Source: a bacterium
Lineage (GTDB): Bacteria; Campylobacterota; Campylobacteria; Campylobacterales; Sulfurovaceae
Direction: 5' to 3'
NCBI GenBank assembly: GCA_018822805.1
Contig: JAHJJU010000067.1
Coordinates: 1 to 34,121 of the forward strand
DNA length: 34,121 bases
The notes under the pieces were generated by a model that had not been told where the DNA came from, did not search any database, and saw only the letters and a list, made by a program, of their open reading frames with translations. Positions within the stretch are counted from its first letter, which is position 1; each line of letters starts with the position of its first letter. The translations under genes and the position numbers were made by a program. Shown here piece after piece: positions 24,663 through 30,645 of this stretch.

Positions 24663-26222
24663 ATGAGCAAAGATATCATTAAAATATTTGACACAACATT
24701 AAGAGATGGTGAGCAGAGTCCTGGGGCTTCTATGAACACCGAAGAGAAGATACAGATAGCCATTCAGTTAGAGAAGTTAGGGGTTGACATTATCGAAGCC
24801 GGATTTGCTGCAGCGAGTCCGGGAGATTTTGATGCCATCTCTAAGATAGCACAAAGGGTGACGAAATCAACGGTCTGTTCATTGGCACGAGCAATTGATT
24901 CCGATATAAAAGCAGCAGGTGAAGCGATAGCCAAAGCGAAAATGAAACGTATTCATACCTTCATTGCCACATCTCCCATTCATATGGAATACAAATTAAA
25001 AATGACCCCTGATGAGGTAATTAAACGGGCTGTAAGAGCTGTGGAGTATGCCCGTACTTTTGTGGATGATGTAGAGTTCTCTTGTGAAGATGCAGGACGT
25101 AGTGACATTGGCTTTATGAAAGAGATAAGTGATGCTGTAATAGAAGCAGGAGCTTCAACCATTAATTTACCCGATACCGTAGGATTTAGATTGCCTTATG
25201 AAATCGGTGAAATGGTAAAGATAATGAGTGACTATACCAAAGATAGAGCCATTATTTCGGTGCATAATCACAATGATTTGGGTTTGGGTGTTGCCAACTC
25301 TTTAGAAGCTGTGATGAATGGTGCAAGACAAGTAGAGTGTACCATTAACGGTTTAGGGGAACGAGCAGGAAATGCAGCTTTAGAAGAGATAGTAATGGCA
25401 TTAAAGACCAGAAAAGATGTTTTCTCTAATTTCACCACCAACATCAATACCAAAGAAATTTACCCATCGAGTCGTTTGATTGCGAATATTACAGGGATTG
25501 AGCCACAACCCAACAAAGCGATAGTCGGTAAAAATGCGTTTGCTCACGAGAGTGGCATTCACCAAGATGGTATGTTGAAAAACCGTGAAACCTATGAGAT
25601 TATATCTCCTGCTGATATCGGTTTGGATATGGATGATACGTTGGTATTGGGGAAACACTCAGGACGTGCAGCCTTTAAAGATAAGTTGGCAAAATTAGGT
25701 TTTACGTTGGAGGATGCAGCATTAAACGCTTCATTTGAGCGTTTTAAAATTTTGGCAGATAAGAAAAAAGATATTTATGATGATGATTTAAGAGCTTTGG
25801 TAACGAATGAAATGACCAATGCCCCTAAAATTTATGAGTTACTCTCATTGCAGTTAATGGATTTTTCCAATGGTACGCCAAGTGCTGTGGTGAAGATTAA
25901 AAAAGAGAATGAAGAGATTATCGAAGCAGGGATTGGTGAGGGAACGATTGATGCAATTTTTAAAACCATTGATAGAATCTCAGGGTATGAGGGTAAATTG
26001 TTGGACTATAAAGTAAACTCGGTGAGTAAAGGTAAAGATGCCTTAGCCAATGTAACGGTCAAAGTAGCCTTTAACGATACAGAACCTGCGATTATAGGTC
26101 ATGGTTTACACATAGATACCATGTTGGCAAGTGCCAGAGCGTACCTTGGTGCATTGAACTCCTATTTGAGCATGGCAGGGATGTTAAAGAAGCGTCATAG
26201 CGATAGCAGTCAGACGGTTTAG
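24663..26222 (+). CDS. leuA: 2-isopropylmalate synthase
   Basis: 519 residues from ATG 24663 (TAAGG at 24650-24654). It condenses acetyl-CoA with 2-oxoisovalerate, the first step of leucine synthesis. [17 protein letters not shown] is the substrate/metal motif, [19 protein letters not shown] holds the metal-binding His residues, [13 protein letters not shown] follows, and the last 130 residues form the LeuA allosteric (leucine feedback) domain. A frame extending 12 codons upstream runs through the second hairpin and is rejected as a start. Control is probably two-layered: leucine feedback on the enzyme and the attenuator upstream. Confidence 0.96.
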   Translation: MSKDIIKIFDTTLRDGEQSPGASMNTEEKIQIAIQLEKLGVDIIEAGFAAASPGDFDAISKIAQRVTKSTVCSLARAIDSDIKAAGEAIAKAKMKRIHTFIATSPIHMEYKLKMTPDEVIKRAVRAVEYARTFVDDVEFSCEDAGRSDIGFMKEISDAVIEAGASTINLPDTVGFRLPYEIGEMVKIMSDYTKDRAIISVHNHNDLGLGVANSLEAVMNGARQVECTINGLGERAGNAALEEIVMALKTRKDVFSNFTTNINTKEIYPSSRLIANITGIEPQPNKAIVGKNAFAHESGIHQDGMLKNRETYEIISPADIGLDMDDTLVLGKHSGRAAFKDKLAKLGFTLEDAALNASFERFKILADKKKDIYDDDLRALVTNEMTNAPKIYELLSLQLMDFSNGTPSAVVKIKKENEEIIEAGIGEGTIDAIFKTIDRISGYEGKLLDYKVNSVSKGKDALANVTVKVAFNDTEPAIIGHGLHIDTMLASARAYLGALNSYLSMAGMLKKRHSDSSQTV

Positions 26223-26308
26223 GTCTGTTGCAAATTCATAGATTACGTTCACCTGACCCTTATTTTGCTTATTTTCTTATTTTTTATTTTCTACAACCTA
26301 TTGAACCC

Positions 26309-26336
26309 GTAGGGGCAGAGCCATGTCTCTGCCCTT
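26309..26336 (+). repeat. GTAG-type REP, first copy after leuA
   Basis: GTAGGGG-CAGAG-ccatgt-CTCTG-CCC. With the inverted copy at 26425-26450 it encloses a 142-bp doublet-like unit. It lies at the end of the 47-bp direct repeat 26290-26336. Confidence 0.85.
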
Positions 26337-26424
26337 TGTTGGCATGAATTAATGTTTCTCATTTAAAAATATCCCCATCAAAAAAAACATTCAAACATTC
26401 AAATTCGTTAACATTTCGGGCAAA

Positions 26425-26450
26425 GGGTCAAGACATGGCTTGACCCCTAC
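26425..26450 (-). repeat. GTAG-type REP, inverted copy with covarying stem
   Basis: On the minus strand it reads GTAGGGG-TCAAG-ccatgt-CTTGA-CCC. Foot, loop and CCC are identical to the copy at 26309-26336, but the stem is TCAAG/CTTGA in place of CAGAG/CTCTG, a full compensatory change. Confidence 0.85.
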
Positions 26451-26491
26451 AGGTTGCATAGGTTAAAAAATCTCTACAACCTATTGAACCC

Positions 26492-26519
26492 GTAGGGGCA
26501 GAGCCGTGTCTCTGCCCTT
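26492..26519 (+). repeat. GTAG-type REP, second direct copy after leuA
   Basis: GTAGGGG-CAGAG-ccgtgt-CTCTG-CCC, differing by one base from 26309-26336 within a 47-bp direct repeat. It abuts a palindrome of a different family at 26521. Confidence 0.85.
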
Positions 26520-26520
26520 C

Positions 26521-26552
26521 CCTCGTCCAAACGTCCAGCTTTTGGGACGAGG
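26521..26552. repeat. Second-family palindrome (GCTCCAGCTT-like centre)
   Basis: CCTCGTCC at 26521-26528 pairs with GGACGAGG at 26545-26552, and the inner AAA pairs with TTT. The centre ACGTCCAGCT resembles AAGCTCCAGCTT of 6634-6659. A diverged copy of that palindrome type. Confidence 0.55.
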
Positions 26553-26625
26553 AAAAAATGGAGAATACATAGTTAATGGAGATGATGATATTGCTAGGAT
26601 AATAAAATTTTTGGAAGAAAAATAA
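26551..26625 (+). pseudogene. Possible short coding remnant
   Basis: An open frame without start ends GEYIVNGDDDIARIIKFLEEK-stop, with protein-like composition and a helical end. It joins the palindrome at its 5' side, suggesting the 3' end of a gene cut by repeat insertion. I do not recognise the family, and chance cannot be excluded. Confidence 0.25.
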
Positions 26626-26642
26626 AAACTATTTATATGTTA

Positions 26643-26667
26643 AACAATATTTAACTATAATATTGTT
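26643..26667 (+). promoter_or_regulatory. Inverted repeat around a -10 box
   Basis: AACAATATT (26643-26651) and AATATTGTT (26659-26667) form a perfect 9-bp inverted repeat around TATAAT (26656-26661), 27 nt before the ATG at 26694. This looks like an operator covering the promoter of the ATPase gene. Confidence 0.45.
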
Positions 26668-26693
26668 GTTTAAACTACACAAAAAGGCTTAAA

Positions 26694-27887
26694 ATGATAG
26701 AAAAGCTATTTAAAAAATATCAGTACATTAATAAAAAGATTTCAACCATTAACTACAAACGATACTTTTTTAACATCGTTGACTTTAATGAAAAACTCAT
26801 AGGCATTGTAGGTGCAAGAGGGGTAGGTAAAACAACTTTTTTACTGCAATACCTAGAGGGATTAGATATAGCTGATGATAAAAAACTCTATTTTAGTGTA
26901 GACAGCATTATGGGTGCTAATGAAAAACTTTTTGATATTGCAGAGGCATTTTCCAACCTTGGTGGGAAAGTTTTAGTTATTGATGAAATACACAAATATA
27001 AGAACTTTGAGATTGAACTTAAAGAGATTTATGATTTTTTAGATATACAGGTTATTTTTAGTGGGAGTTCTGCAATTGTCTTGGAACATAAAAAGGCAGA
27101 TTTGAGTCGTAGAGCTGTACTGTACCGTGTGAAAGGGCTTAGTTTTAGAGAGTTTTTAGAGTTGAAACTGGGTAAAAAGTTTGAAAGCCATACACTCTAT
27201 GAAATTTTGGATAATCATATAGCTCTTTCTAAAGAAATAAGTAAACGTATCAAACCATTGGAATATTTTAGAGAGTATTTAAAGTTTGGATATTATCCAT
27301 TTTATTTTGAGACACCCAATACCTATTATCTCAAACTTGAAGAGACTGTTAATGTGGTGGTAGAGAGTGATTTACCCATGATTTACAATATCGAACCGAG
27401 TAATATTATGAAACTCAAACAGTTAGTAGCCTATATTTGTAATTCAAAACCCTATGAACTAAACTTAACCAATCTCTCTACTAAAATTGGTATCAATAGA
27501 AAAACACTTTATCTTTATATCCACTATCTTACGCTTGGAGATATTTTTATGAAAGTGTTACCCAAAGCAAAAGGTGACACAGTTTTTTCTAAACCATCAA
27601 AACTCTATTTGAACAATACCAATCTTAATTATGCTTATTGTGATAATCAAGATATAGGAACACTTCGAGAGAGTTTTTTTGTCAATCAATTAGATAAAAA
27701 CTATAAAATGGAATATTCAAAAATTGGTGACTTTTTAATAGATGACGGATATATTGTAGAGGTAGGTGGAAAAAACAAGAGCTTTAAACAGATAAAAGAT
27801 ATAGAAAATTCTTTTGTCCTAGCTGATGATATAGAGGTAGGATTTGGAAACAAGATACCTCTGTGGTTATTTGGATTTTTATATTAG
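26694..27887 (+). CDS. AAA-family ATPase with DUF4143-like C-terminal domain
   Basis: 397 residues. Walker A is GARGVGKTTF, Walker B VLVIDEIHKY, and the sensor-like strand is IFSGSSA. LSRRAVLYRVKGLSFREFLEL is typical of the AAA_14/DUF4143 group, as is the C-terminal nuclease-like block ESFFVNQL...DFLIDDGYIVEVGGKNKSFKQI, where the D-E-K pattern resembles a PD-(D/E)XK fold. Function in the family is poorly known. These genes are common, often horizontally acquired accessory genes. An operator-like inverted repeat covers the promoter. It is flanked by REPs and a dead RAYT. Confidence 0.8.
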   Translation: MIEKLFKKYQYINKKISTINYKRYFFNIVDFNEKLIGIVGARGVGKTTFLLQYLEGLDIADDKKLYFSVDSIMGANEKLFDIAEAFSNLGGKVLVIDEIHKYKNFEIELKEIYDFLDIQVIFSGSSAIVLEHKKADLSRRAVLYRVKGLSFREFLELKLGKKFESHTLYEILDNHIALSKEISKRIKPLEYFREYLKFGYYPFYFETPNTYYLKLEETVNVVVESDLPMIYNIEPSNIMKLKQLVAYICNSKPYELNLTNLSTKIGINRKTLYLYIHYLTLGDIFMKVLPKAKGDTVFSKPSKLYLNNTNLNYAYCDNQDIGTLRESFFVNQLDKNYKMEYSKIGDFLIDDGYIVEVGGKNKSFKQIKDIENSFVLADDIEVGFGNKIPLWLFGFLY

Positions 27888-27912
27888 CAATCCTATAAAG
27901 AATAACTTTCCT

Positions 27913-27938
27913 CGTCAAAAAGCTCCAGCTTTTGGACG
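27913..27938. repeat. Second-family palindrome after the DUF4143 ATPase
   Basis: CGTCAAAAAGCT-cc-AGCTTTTGGACG, a 12-bp stem with one mismatch and the same GCTCCAGC centre as 6634-6659. It lies 4 nt from the truncated end of a RAYT fragment on the minus strand. Confidence 0.6.
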
Positions 27939-27942
27939 CCTA

Positions 27943-28050
27943 TTAGAATTCAGCCTCATCAATATACCCTCGCTTTACAGGGTTGTGGTGTATATAGTTT
28001 ATCTTCTCTATCATCATTTTCTCCGAGCACCATTTGACACCTAAAAGTTT
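27943..28050 (-). pseudogene. C-terminal-half fragment of a REP-associated tyrosine transposase
   Basis: The minus strand reads KLLGVKWCSEKMMIEKIN then YIHHNPVKRGYIDEAEF-stop. The YIHHNPVKRG block is the catalytic-tyrosine region of Y1/HUH transposases of the RAYT group (compare RYIEFNPLEAG at the right end of this window). There is no start, and the frame ends abruptly next to a palindrome. Dead fragment. Confidence 0.7.
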
Positions 28051-28056
28051 ATAGAG

Positions 28057-28081
28057 TATAATGAGTATTACAAAAGTAATA
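28057..28081 (+). promoter_or_regulatory. Promoter and operator of the MazEF-like pair
   Basis: TATAAT (28057-28062) is followed by a perfect inverted repeat TATTAC-aaaa-GTAATA (28066-28081), 16 nt before the antitoxin ATG. This placement suits autorepression by the ribbon-helix-helix antitoxin. Confidence 0.55.
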
Positions 28082-28097
28082 TCAAAAAGGATAAACC

Positions 28098-28340
28098 ATG
28101 CCTACGATTACCCTGAAATCAGACAATGACTTTTTTAATATGCTTAACGATATGGTGAAATCACTAGATACCAATCGTAGTGACCTTATTAGAAAAGCTG
28201 TTATCCATTATCGTGATGTCCTCGAAAAAGAGAAGCTAAAAATGCAAATAAAAAAAGCTTCGATGAAAGTTCGAGAAGAGTCTCTAAAAGTTTCCAAAGA
28301 GTTTGATAATAGCGTAAATGATGGTCTTGACCATGTTTAA
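28098..28340 (+). CDS. Ribbon-helix-helix antitoxin of a MazEF-like module
   Basis: 80 residues. The N-terminal TITLKSDNDFFNMLNDMVKS then TNRSDLIRKAVIHYRDVL is a ribbon-helix-helix (CopG/MazE-like) DNA-binding domain. The Lys/Glu-rich C-terminus (KEKLKMQIKKASMKVREES) would wrap the toxin. AAAGGA precedes the ATG. It overlaps the toxin gene by 8 nt. It probably represses its own operon at the inverted repeat 28066-28081. Confidence 0.78.
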   Translation: MPTITLKSDNDFFNMLNDMVKSLDTNRSDLIRKAVIHYRDVLEKEKLKMQIKKASMKVREESLKVSKEFDNSVNDGLDHV

Positions 28341-28677
28341 AAAAGGTGAAATCTATCTAGCTAGACTCAACCCACGCAAAGGTAATGAAGTAGGGAAAGT
28401 ACGACCTGTTCTTATCTTTCAAACCAATATGTTAAATGAGATAGAACATCCAACTACGGTTATTATCCCTCTTTCAACTTATCTTATTAATGATGCTTAC
28501 CCTCTGCGTTATAGAGTTGAAAAAAGAGAAAAGTTAGAGCAAGATAGTGACCTGCTTTGTGACCAAATACGAACGATAGATAATCAGCGTATTATTTCGG
28601 ATAAGTTGGCTGAATTGTCTTTGAAAGAGCTGTTAGAGGTGGATGAGCAGGTTAAGATTGTGTTGGCATTGAGGTGA
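28333..28677 (+). CDS. MazF/PemK-family mRNA interferase toxin
   Basis: 114 residues from ATG 28333. KKGEIYLARLNPRKGNEVGKVRPVLIFQ is spread over the MazF N-terminal strands, PTTVIIPLSTYL follows, and DSDLLCDQIRTIDNQRI is the conserved D-Q-R-T block. It cleaves RNA, is held inactive by the antitoxin, and forms a type II module. In-frame ATGs at 28318 and 28321 are possible starts, but the family begins near MFKKGEIYLA. There is no clear ribosome-binding site, so translation is coupled to the antitoxin by the overlap. Confidence 0.83.
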   Translation: MFKKGEIYLARLNPRKGNEVGKVRPVLIFQTNMLNEIEHPTTVIIPLSTYLINDAYPLRYRVEKREKLEQDSDLLCDQIRTIDNQRIISDKLAELSLKELLEVDEQVKIVLALR

Positions 28678-28705
28678 GGTTGGGCTGTAGAGTTTGACCT
28701 TAGCC

Positions 28706-28733
28706 TTGTTCCCATCGTCCCCGATGGGAGCGA
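28706..28733. repeat. Palindrome between the two toxin-antitoxin modules
   Basis: CTTGTTCCCATCG-tccc-CGATGGGAGCGAG: a 7-bp perfect core (CCCATCG/CGATGGG) extended with imperfect outer pairs. Its outline resembles the CGTTCCC-type palindrome at 6634-6659. There is no T-run. Confidence 0.5.
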
Positions 28734-28769
28734 GTCAAAATTCCTCCATGAAAACCTTACTTTTATAAA

Positions 28770-28791
28770 TATTATGACATAATAGTGTACA
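28770..28791 (+). promoter_or_regulatory. Operator region of yefM-yoeB
   Basis: A perfect palindrome TATTATG-a-CATAATA (28770-28784), containing a CATAAT -10-like box, is followed by TGTACA (28786-28791). TGTACA is the core of the known YefM operator in E. coli, so autoregulation is likely. The start codon lies 20 nt downstream. Confidence 0.6.
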
Positions 28792-28811
28792 TTTTAGAGT
28801 AAGGATTAACC

Positions 28812-29060
28812 ATGCAAGTATTTAGCTTAACCGAAGCCAGAAACAATATAAAAGCGATGTTTGACACTGTTTTTCATGACAATGAAGAGGTTATTATCCA
28901 TCGAAAAGGGAGAGAGTCAGTCGTGGTTATCTCACTCAATGACTACAATGCTCTCAAAGAGACCAACTATCTTCTCTCTTCTCCCAATAACCGAAAACAT
29001 CTTATGGAGTCTCTGAAACAACTAAGAGAGGGTAGAGGTCAAGAGAGAGAGACTTACTAG
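28812..29060 (+). CDS. yefM: Antitoxin of the Phd/YefM family
   Basis: 82 residues. MQVFSLTEARNNIKAMFDTV then HRKGRESVVVISLNDYNALKE is the YefM N-terminal DNA-binding fold. The C-terminus (LMESLKQLREGRGQERETY) is the disordered toxin-binding part. TAAGG precedes the ATG. The stop is separated from yoeB by 1 nt. It represses its promoter together with YoeB, and a TGTACA operator core is present upstream. Confidence 0.9.
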   Translation: MQVFSLTEARNNIKAMFDTVFHDNEEVIIHRKGRESVVVISLNDYNALKETNYLLSSPNNRKHLMESLKQLREGRGQERETY

Positions 29061-29061
29061 A

Positions 29062-29316
29062 ATGAGACTAGTCTGGAGTGATAAATCTTGGGATGATTAT
29101 GTCGCTTGGCAGTCGACCGATAAGAAAGTCTTAAAGAAAATAAATAGTCTAATCAAAGATATCAAAAGGAGTCCTTTTGAAGGTATAGGCAAACCTGAAC
29201 CACTTAAATATGAGTTGGCAGGTTGTTGGTCACGACGCATTACCGATGAGCATCGACTGGTTTATGAGGTAGATGATATGGGTGTTTATATTGTCTCTTG
29301 TCGGTATCATTATTGA
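29062..29316 (+). CDS. yoeB: YoeB/Txe-family ribosome-dependent mRNA interferase
   Basis: 84 residues, the same length as E. coli YoeB. The catalytic set is intact: E46 (GKPEPLK), R65 (DEHRLVYEV), H83 and the terminal Y84 (RYHY). RRITDEHRLVYEV is the signature strand. It is a toxin that cleaves mRNA in the ribosomal A site, neutralised by YefM. All residues are present, so it is predicted to be active. Confidence 0.93.
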   Translation: MRLVWSDKSWDDYVAWQSTDKKVLKKINSLIKDIKRSPFEGIGKPEPLKYELAGCWSRRITDEHRLVYEVDDMGVYIVSCRYHY

Positions 29317-29371
29317 GTTCAAATTCTCTATGTCAAATTTTAGCTAGTTAAAGGCATTAAACTCTTGATAG

Positions 29372-29397
29372 GGTTACACATCGGGAGATGTGTAACC
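29372..29397. repeat. Perfect hairpin between yoeB and the HTH gene
   Basis: GGTTACACATC-ggga-GATGTGTAACC, an 11-bp perfect stem with a tetraloop, between convergent genes. There is no T-run. It could be a palindromic repeat or a convergent terminator. Confidence 0.55.
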
Positions 29398-29433
29398 AGT
29401 AATGGCTTCTCGAAAACTTTTAGCTATCACGGT

Positions 29434-29922
29434 TTAAAATCTACCTGTCATTTTAAATTGATTAAATCGTGCCATATCTATACCATTAGTCAAACCATAT
29501 AGTCTAGCCAATCCATTCCCCGTTTCGGTTTTATTACCATGATAAAAACCTACATTAACCTTGGTTTTAAAAGAGAGTTCTACCAATCTATCGGTTAAAA
29601 AGCTATAGAGATAGGCACTTCTAGCTCTTGCCTCTTTAGAAAGTGTATTATCTTTTGCTAACTTTGACCATACAGAGCTATCTCGACCTGATACGAGAAG
29701 TTGATAGAGACTCTTTTCAAAATCTCTTAAAGAGGTAAAATATTTTTCATTCTCTAGCAGTTTTTTGAGGTCATTGTTATTGGTCATATTTAGCAACTGT
29801 TCTGCTTGGTCATAATCTAAGGTTTCTAAGAGTTGATAGAGTTTTTCTCTGTTTCCTTTTTTCCAGTCTCGTAAGGTTCTTTCAGGAACATTTAGAAGTT
29901 TTTGTATTTGTTGTTGGGTCAT
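29434..29922 (-). CDS. HTH-containing protein of unknown function
   Basis: 162 residues from the ATG at 29922. Residues 1-22 (MTQQQIQKLLNVPERTLRDW) look like a helix-turn-helix. The rest is helical with YFTSLRDFEKSLYQLL and SKEARARSAYLYSFLTDRLVELS, and ends in a Gly/Asn-rich part (YHGNKTETGNGLARLYGLTNGID). I do not recognise the family. An open frame extends 16 codons upstream, but this would encode the -35 and -10 boxes, so the later ATG is preferred. It is convergent with yoeB. It may be a regulator or a toxin-antitoxin-like gene, but nothing decides. Confidence 0.6.
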   Translation of the reverse strand: MTQQQIQKLLNVPERTLRDWKKGNREKLYQLLETLDYDQAEQLLNMTNNNDLKKLLENEKYFTSLRDFEKSLYQLLVSGRDSSVWSKLAKDNTLSKEARARSAYLYSFLTDRLVELSFKTKVNVGFYHGNKTETGNGLARLYGLTNGIDMARFNQFKMTGRF

Positions 29923-29941
29923 GGGTACTTCTTTTTCCTTG

Positions 29942-29970
29942 ATTATAGGCGAATATTGCCGTTTTGTCAA
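29942..29970 (-). promoter_or_regulatory. Perfect sigma-70 promoter of the HTH gene
   Basis: On the minus strand TTGACA (29970-29965), 17 nt, then TATAAT (29947-29942), an exact match to the consensus in boxes and spacing, 19 nt before the ATG at 29922. Such a full match is rare in this window and suggests strong, possibly repressed expression. Confidence 0.8.
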
Positions 29971-29997
29971 GATTTTAAAAGTTCTTTTTTTGATTAA

Positions 29998-30027
29998 AAG
30001 TGGAGATTTAAGGGGAGGGTGTAAGTC
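29998..30027 (+). repeat. AAGTGGAG motif, solo copy A
   Basis: AAGTGGAGATTTAA followed by GGGGAGGGTGTAAG. It shares AAGTGGAGATT and a following GGG-GTG block with 32407, 32563 and (inverted) 33670-33694. GGAG is one of the two foot tetranucleotides known for REPs, but the hairpin here is weak. Confidence 0.4.
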
Positions 30028-30088
30028 TTAGAAAAGCATTATCCTATGAGGGATGTGGTATTTGTTTGAGATATATTATCGGTGCTAA

Positions 30089-30385
30089 CTCAATACTAAA
30101 GTAGCCTGTCCCTTTTTTTCTCTTTTTTTCCTAACACAACCTGTAGATAGCAGACAACTACAAGAACTCAAAACAGCATCAAGTTTAGTCGAAGCACCAA
30201 ATATTGACAACAGACCAAAAGAGGAAGATTTGATAAAAATGTTTGAGGGGATTGTCGAGATTAAAAAGAGAAATGAAATGATTGCTCTTGCTTATGCACT
30301 AGGCTATTCACAACACATGATGGCTAAAGTATTGGGATTGGCACAATCTACAGTAAATGGAATTGTGAAGAGGCTGAATAGATGA
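30089..30385 (+). pseudogene. RAYT C-terminal (HTH) remnant
   Basis: An open frame without a start. From about 30137 it reads DSRQLQELKTASSLVEAP, NIDNRPKEEDLIKMFEGI, then ALAYALGYSQHMMAKVLGL and AQSTVNGIVKRLNR-stop. The end is a DnaA/Trp-repressor-like helix-turn-helix typical of the C-terminus of some Y1 transposases (RAYTs). The catalytic domain is missing. Upstream codons come from the AAAGTAGCCTGTCCC repeat. Dead fragment. Confidence 0.6.
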
Positions 30386-30403
30386 ATGATTACGTTCACC
30401 TGA

Positions 30404-30523
30404 CCCCTATACTCTACTCAATATCGTATCGCTTATGAAGTGCTTGAAGATGATAAAATTGTGTTTCACTATATGGTTGCAACACGAGAGAATTTTTATA
30501 AGAAGTTAGAGAATAGGGTATAG
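30404..30523 (+). pseudogene. RelE/ParE-like toxin C-terminal remnant
   Basis: An open frame without start, TQYRIAYEVLEDDKIVFHYM then VATRENFYKKLENRV-stop. YRI-YEV and the ATRENFYKKL end are typical of RelE/HigB-type toxins. Only the last third of such a protein is present and there is no antitoxin, so it is not functional. Confidence 0.5.
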
Positions 30524-30625
30524 GTTTCAATTGAGAAGATTAAACTCGCTTGAATATTTTTCATTAAAAGTAATTAAAACTTATCTATTTTTACTAGATA
30601 TAGATGTTAAAATAATCGCAACAAT

Positions 30626-30642
30626 AAAAAAAAGGGGGGGGG
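30626..30642 (+). repeat. A8G9 homopolymer tract at the ribosome-binding position
   Basis: Eight A (30626-30633) followed by nine G (30634-30642), then TCT and the ATG at 30646. The G9 tract takes the place of a Shine-Dalgarno. Poly-G tracts are the usual phase-variable sites of this phylum. Here slippage would alter the start-site spacing and not the reading frame. Confidence 0.85.
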
Positions 30643-30645
30643 TCT

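Larger units (their letters stand above)
26223..26693. other. 471-nt intergenic stretch filled with repeats
   Basis: No intact gene. It contains the 19-nt motif GATTACGTTCACCTGACCC (26241-26259), a 47-bp direct repeat (26290-26336 and 26473-26519, one mismatch) each ending in a GTAG REP, an inverted GTAG REP (26425-26450), a second-family palindrome (26521-26552), a short coding remnant (26551-26625) and the operator-like promoter of the ATPase gene (26643-26667). It marks the left border of the accessory region. Confidence 0.7.
29971..30645. other. 675-nt stretch of remnants without an intact gene
   Basis: It contains a GTGGAG motif (29998-30027), the motif AAAGTAGCCTGTCCC (30098-30112), a RAYT C-terminal remnant (30089-30385), the motif GATTACGTTCACCTGACCC (30388-30406), a RelE-like C-terminal remnant (30404-30523) and the A8G9 tract before the TPR gene. 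It reads as a site of repeated insertion and decay. Confidence 0.65.

Noticed and set aside
4046-26519. The repeated GTAG palindromes considered as a CRISPR array
   Set aside because: Copies are kilobases apart, lie in both orientations, inside genes and at gene ends, and no cas genes are present.
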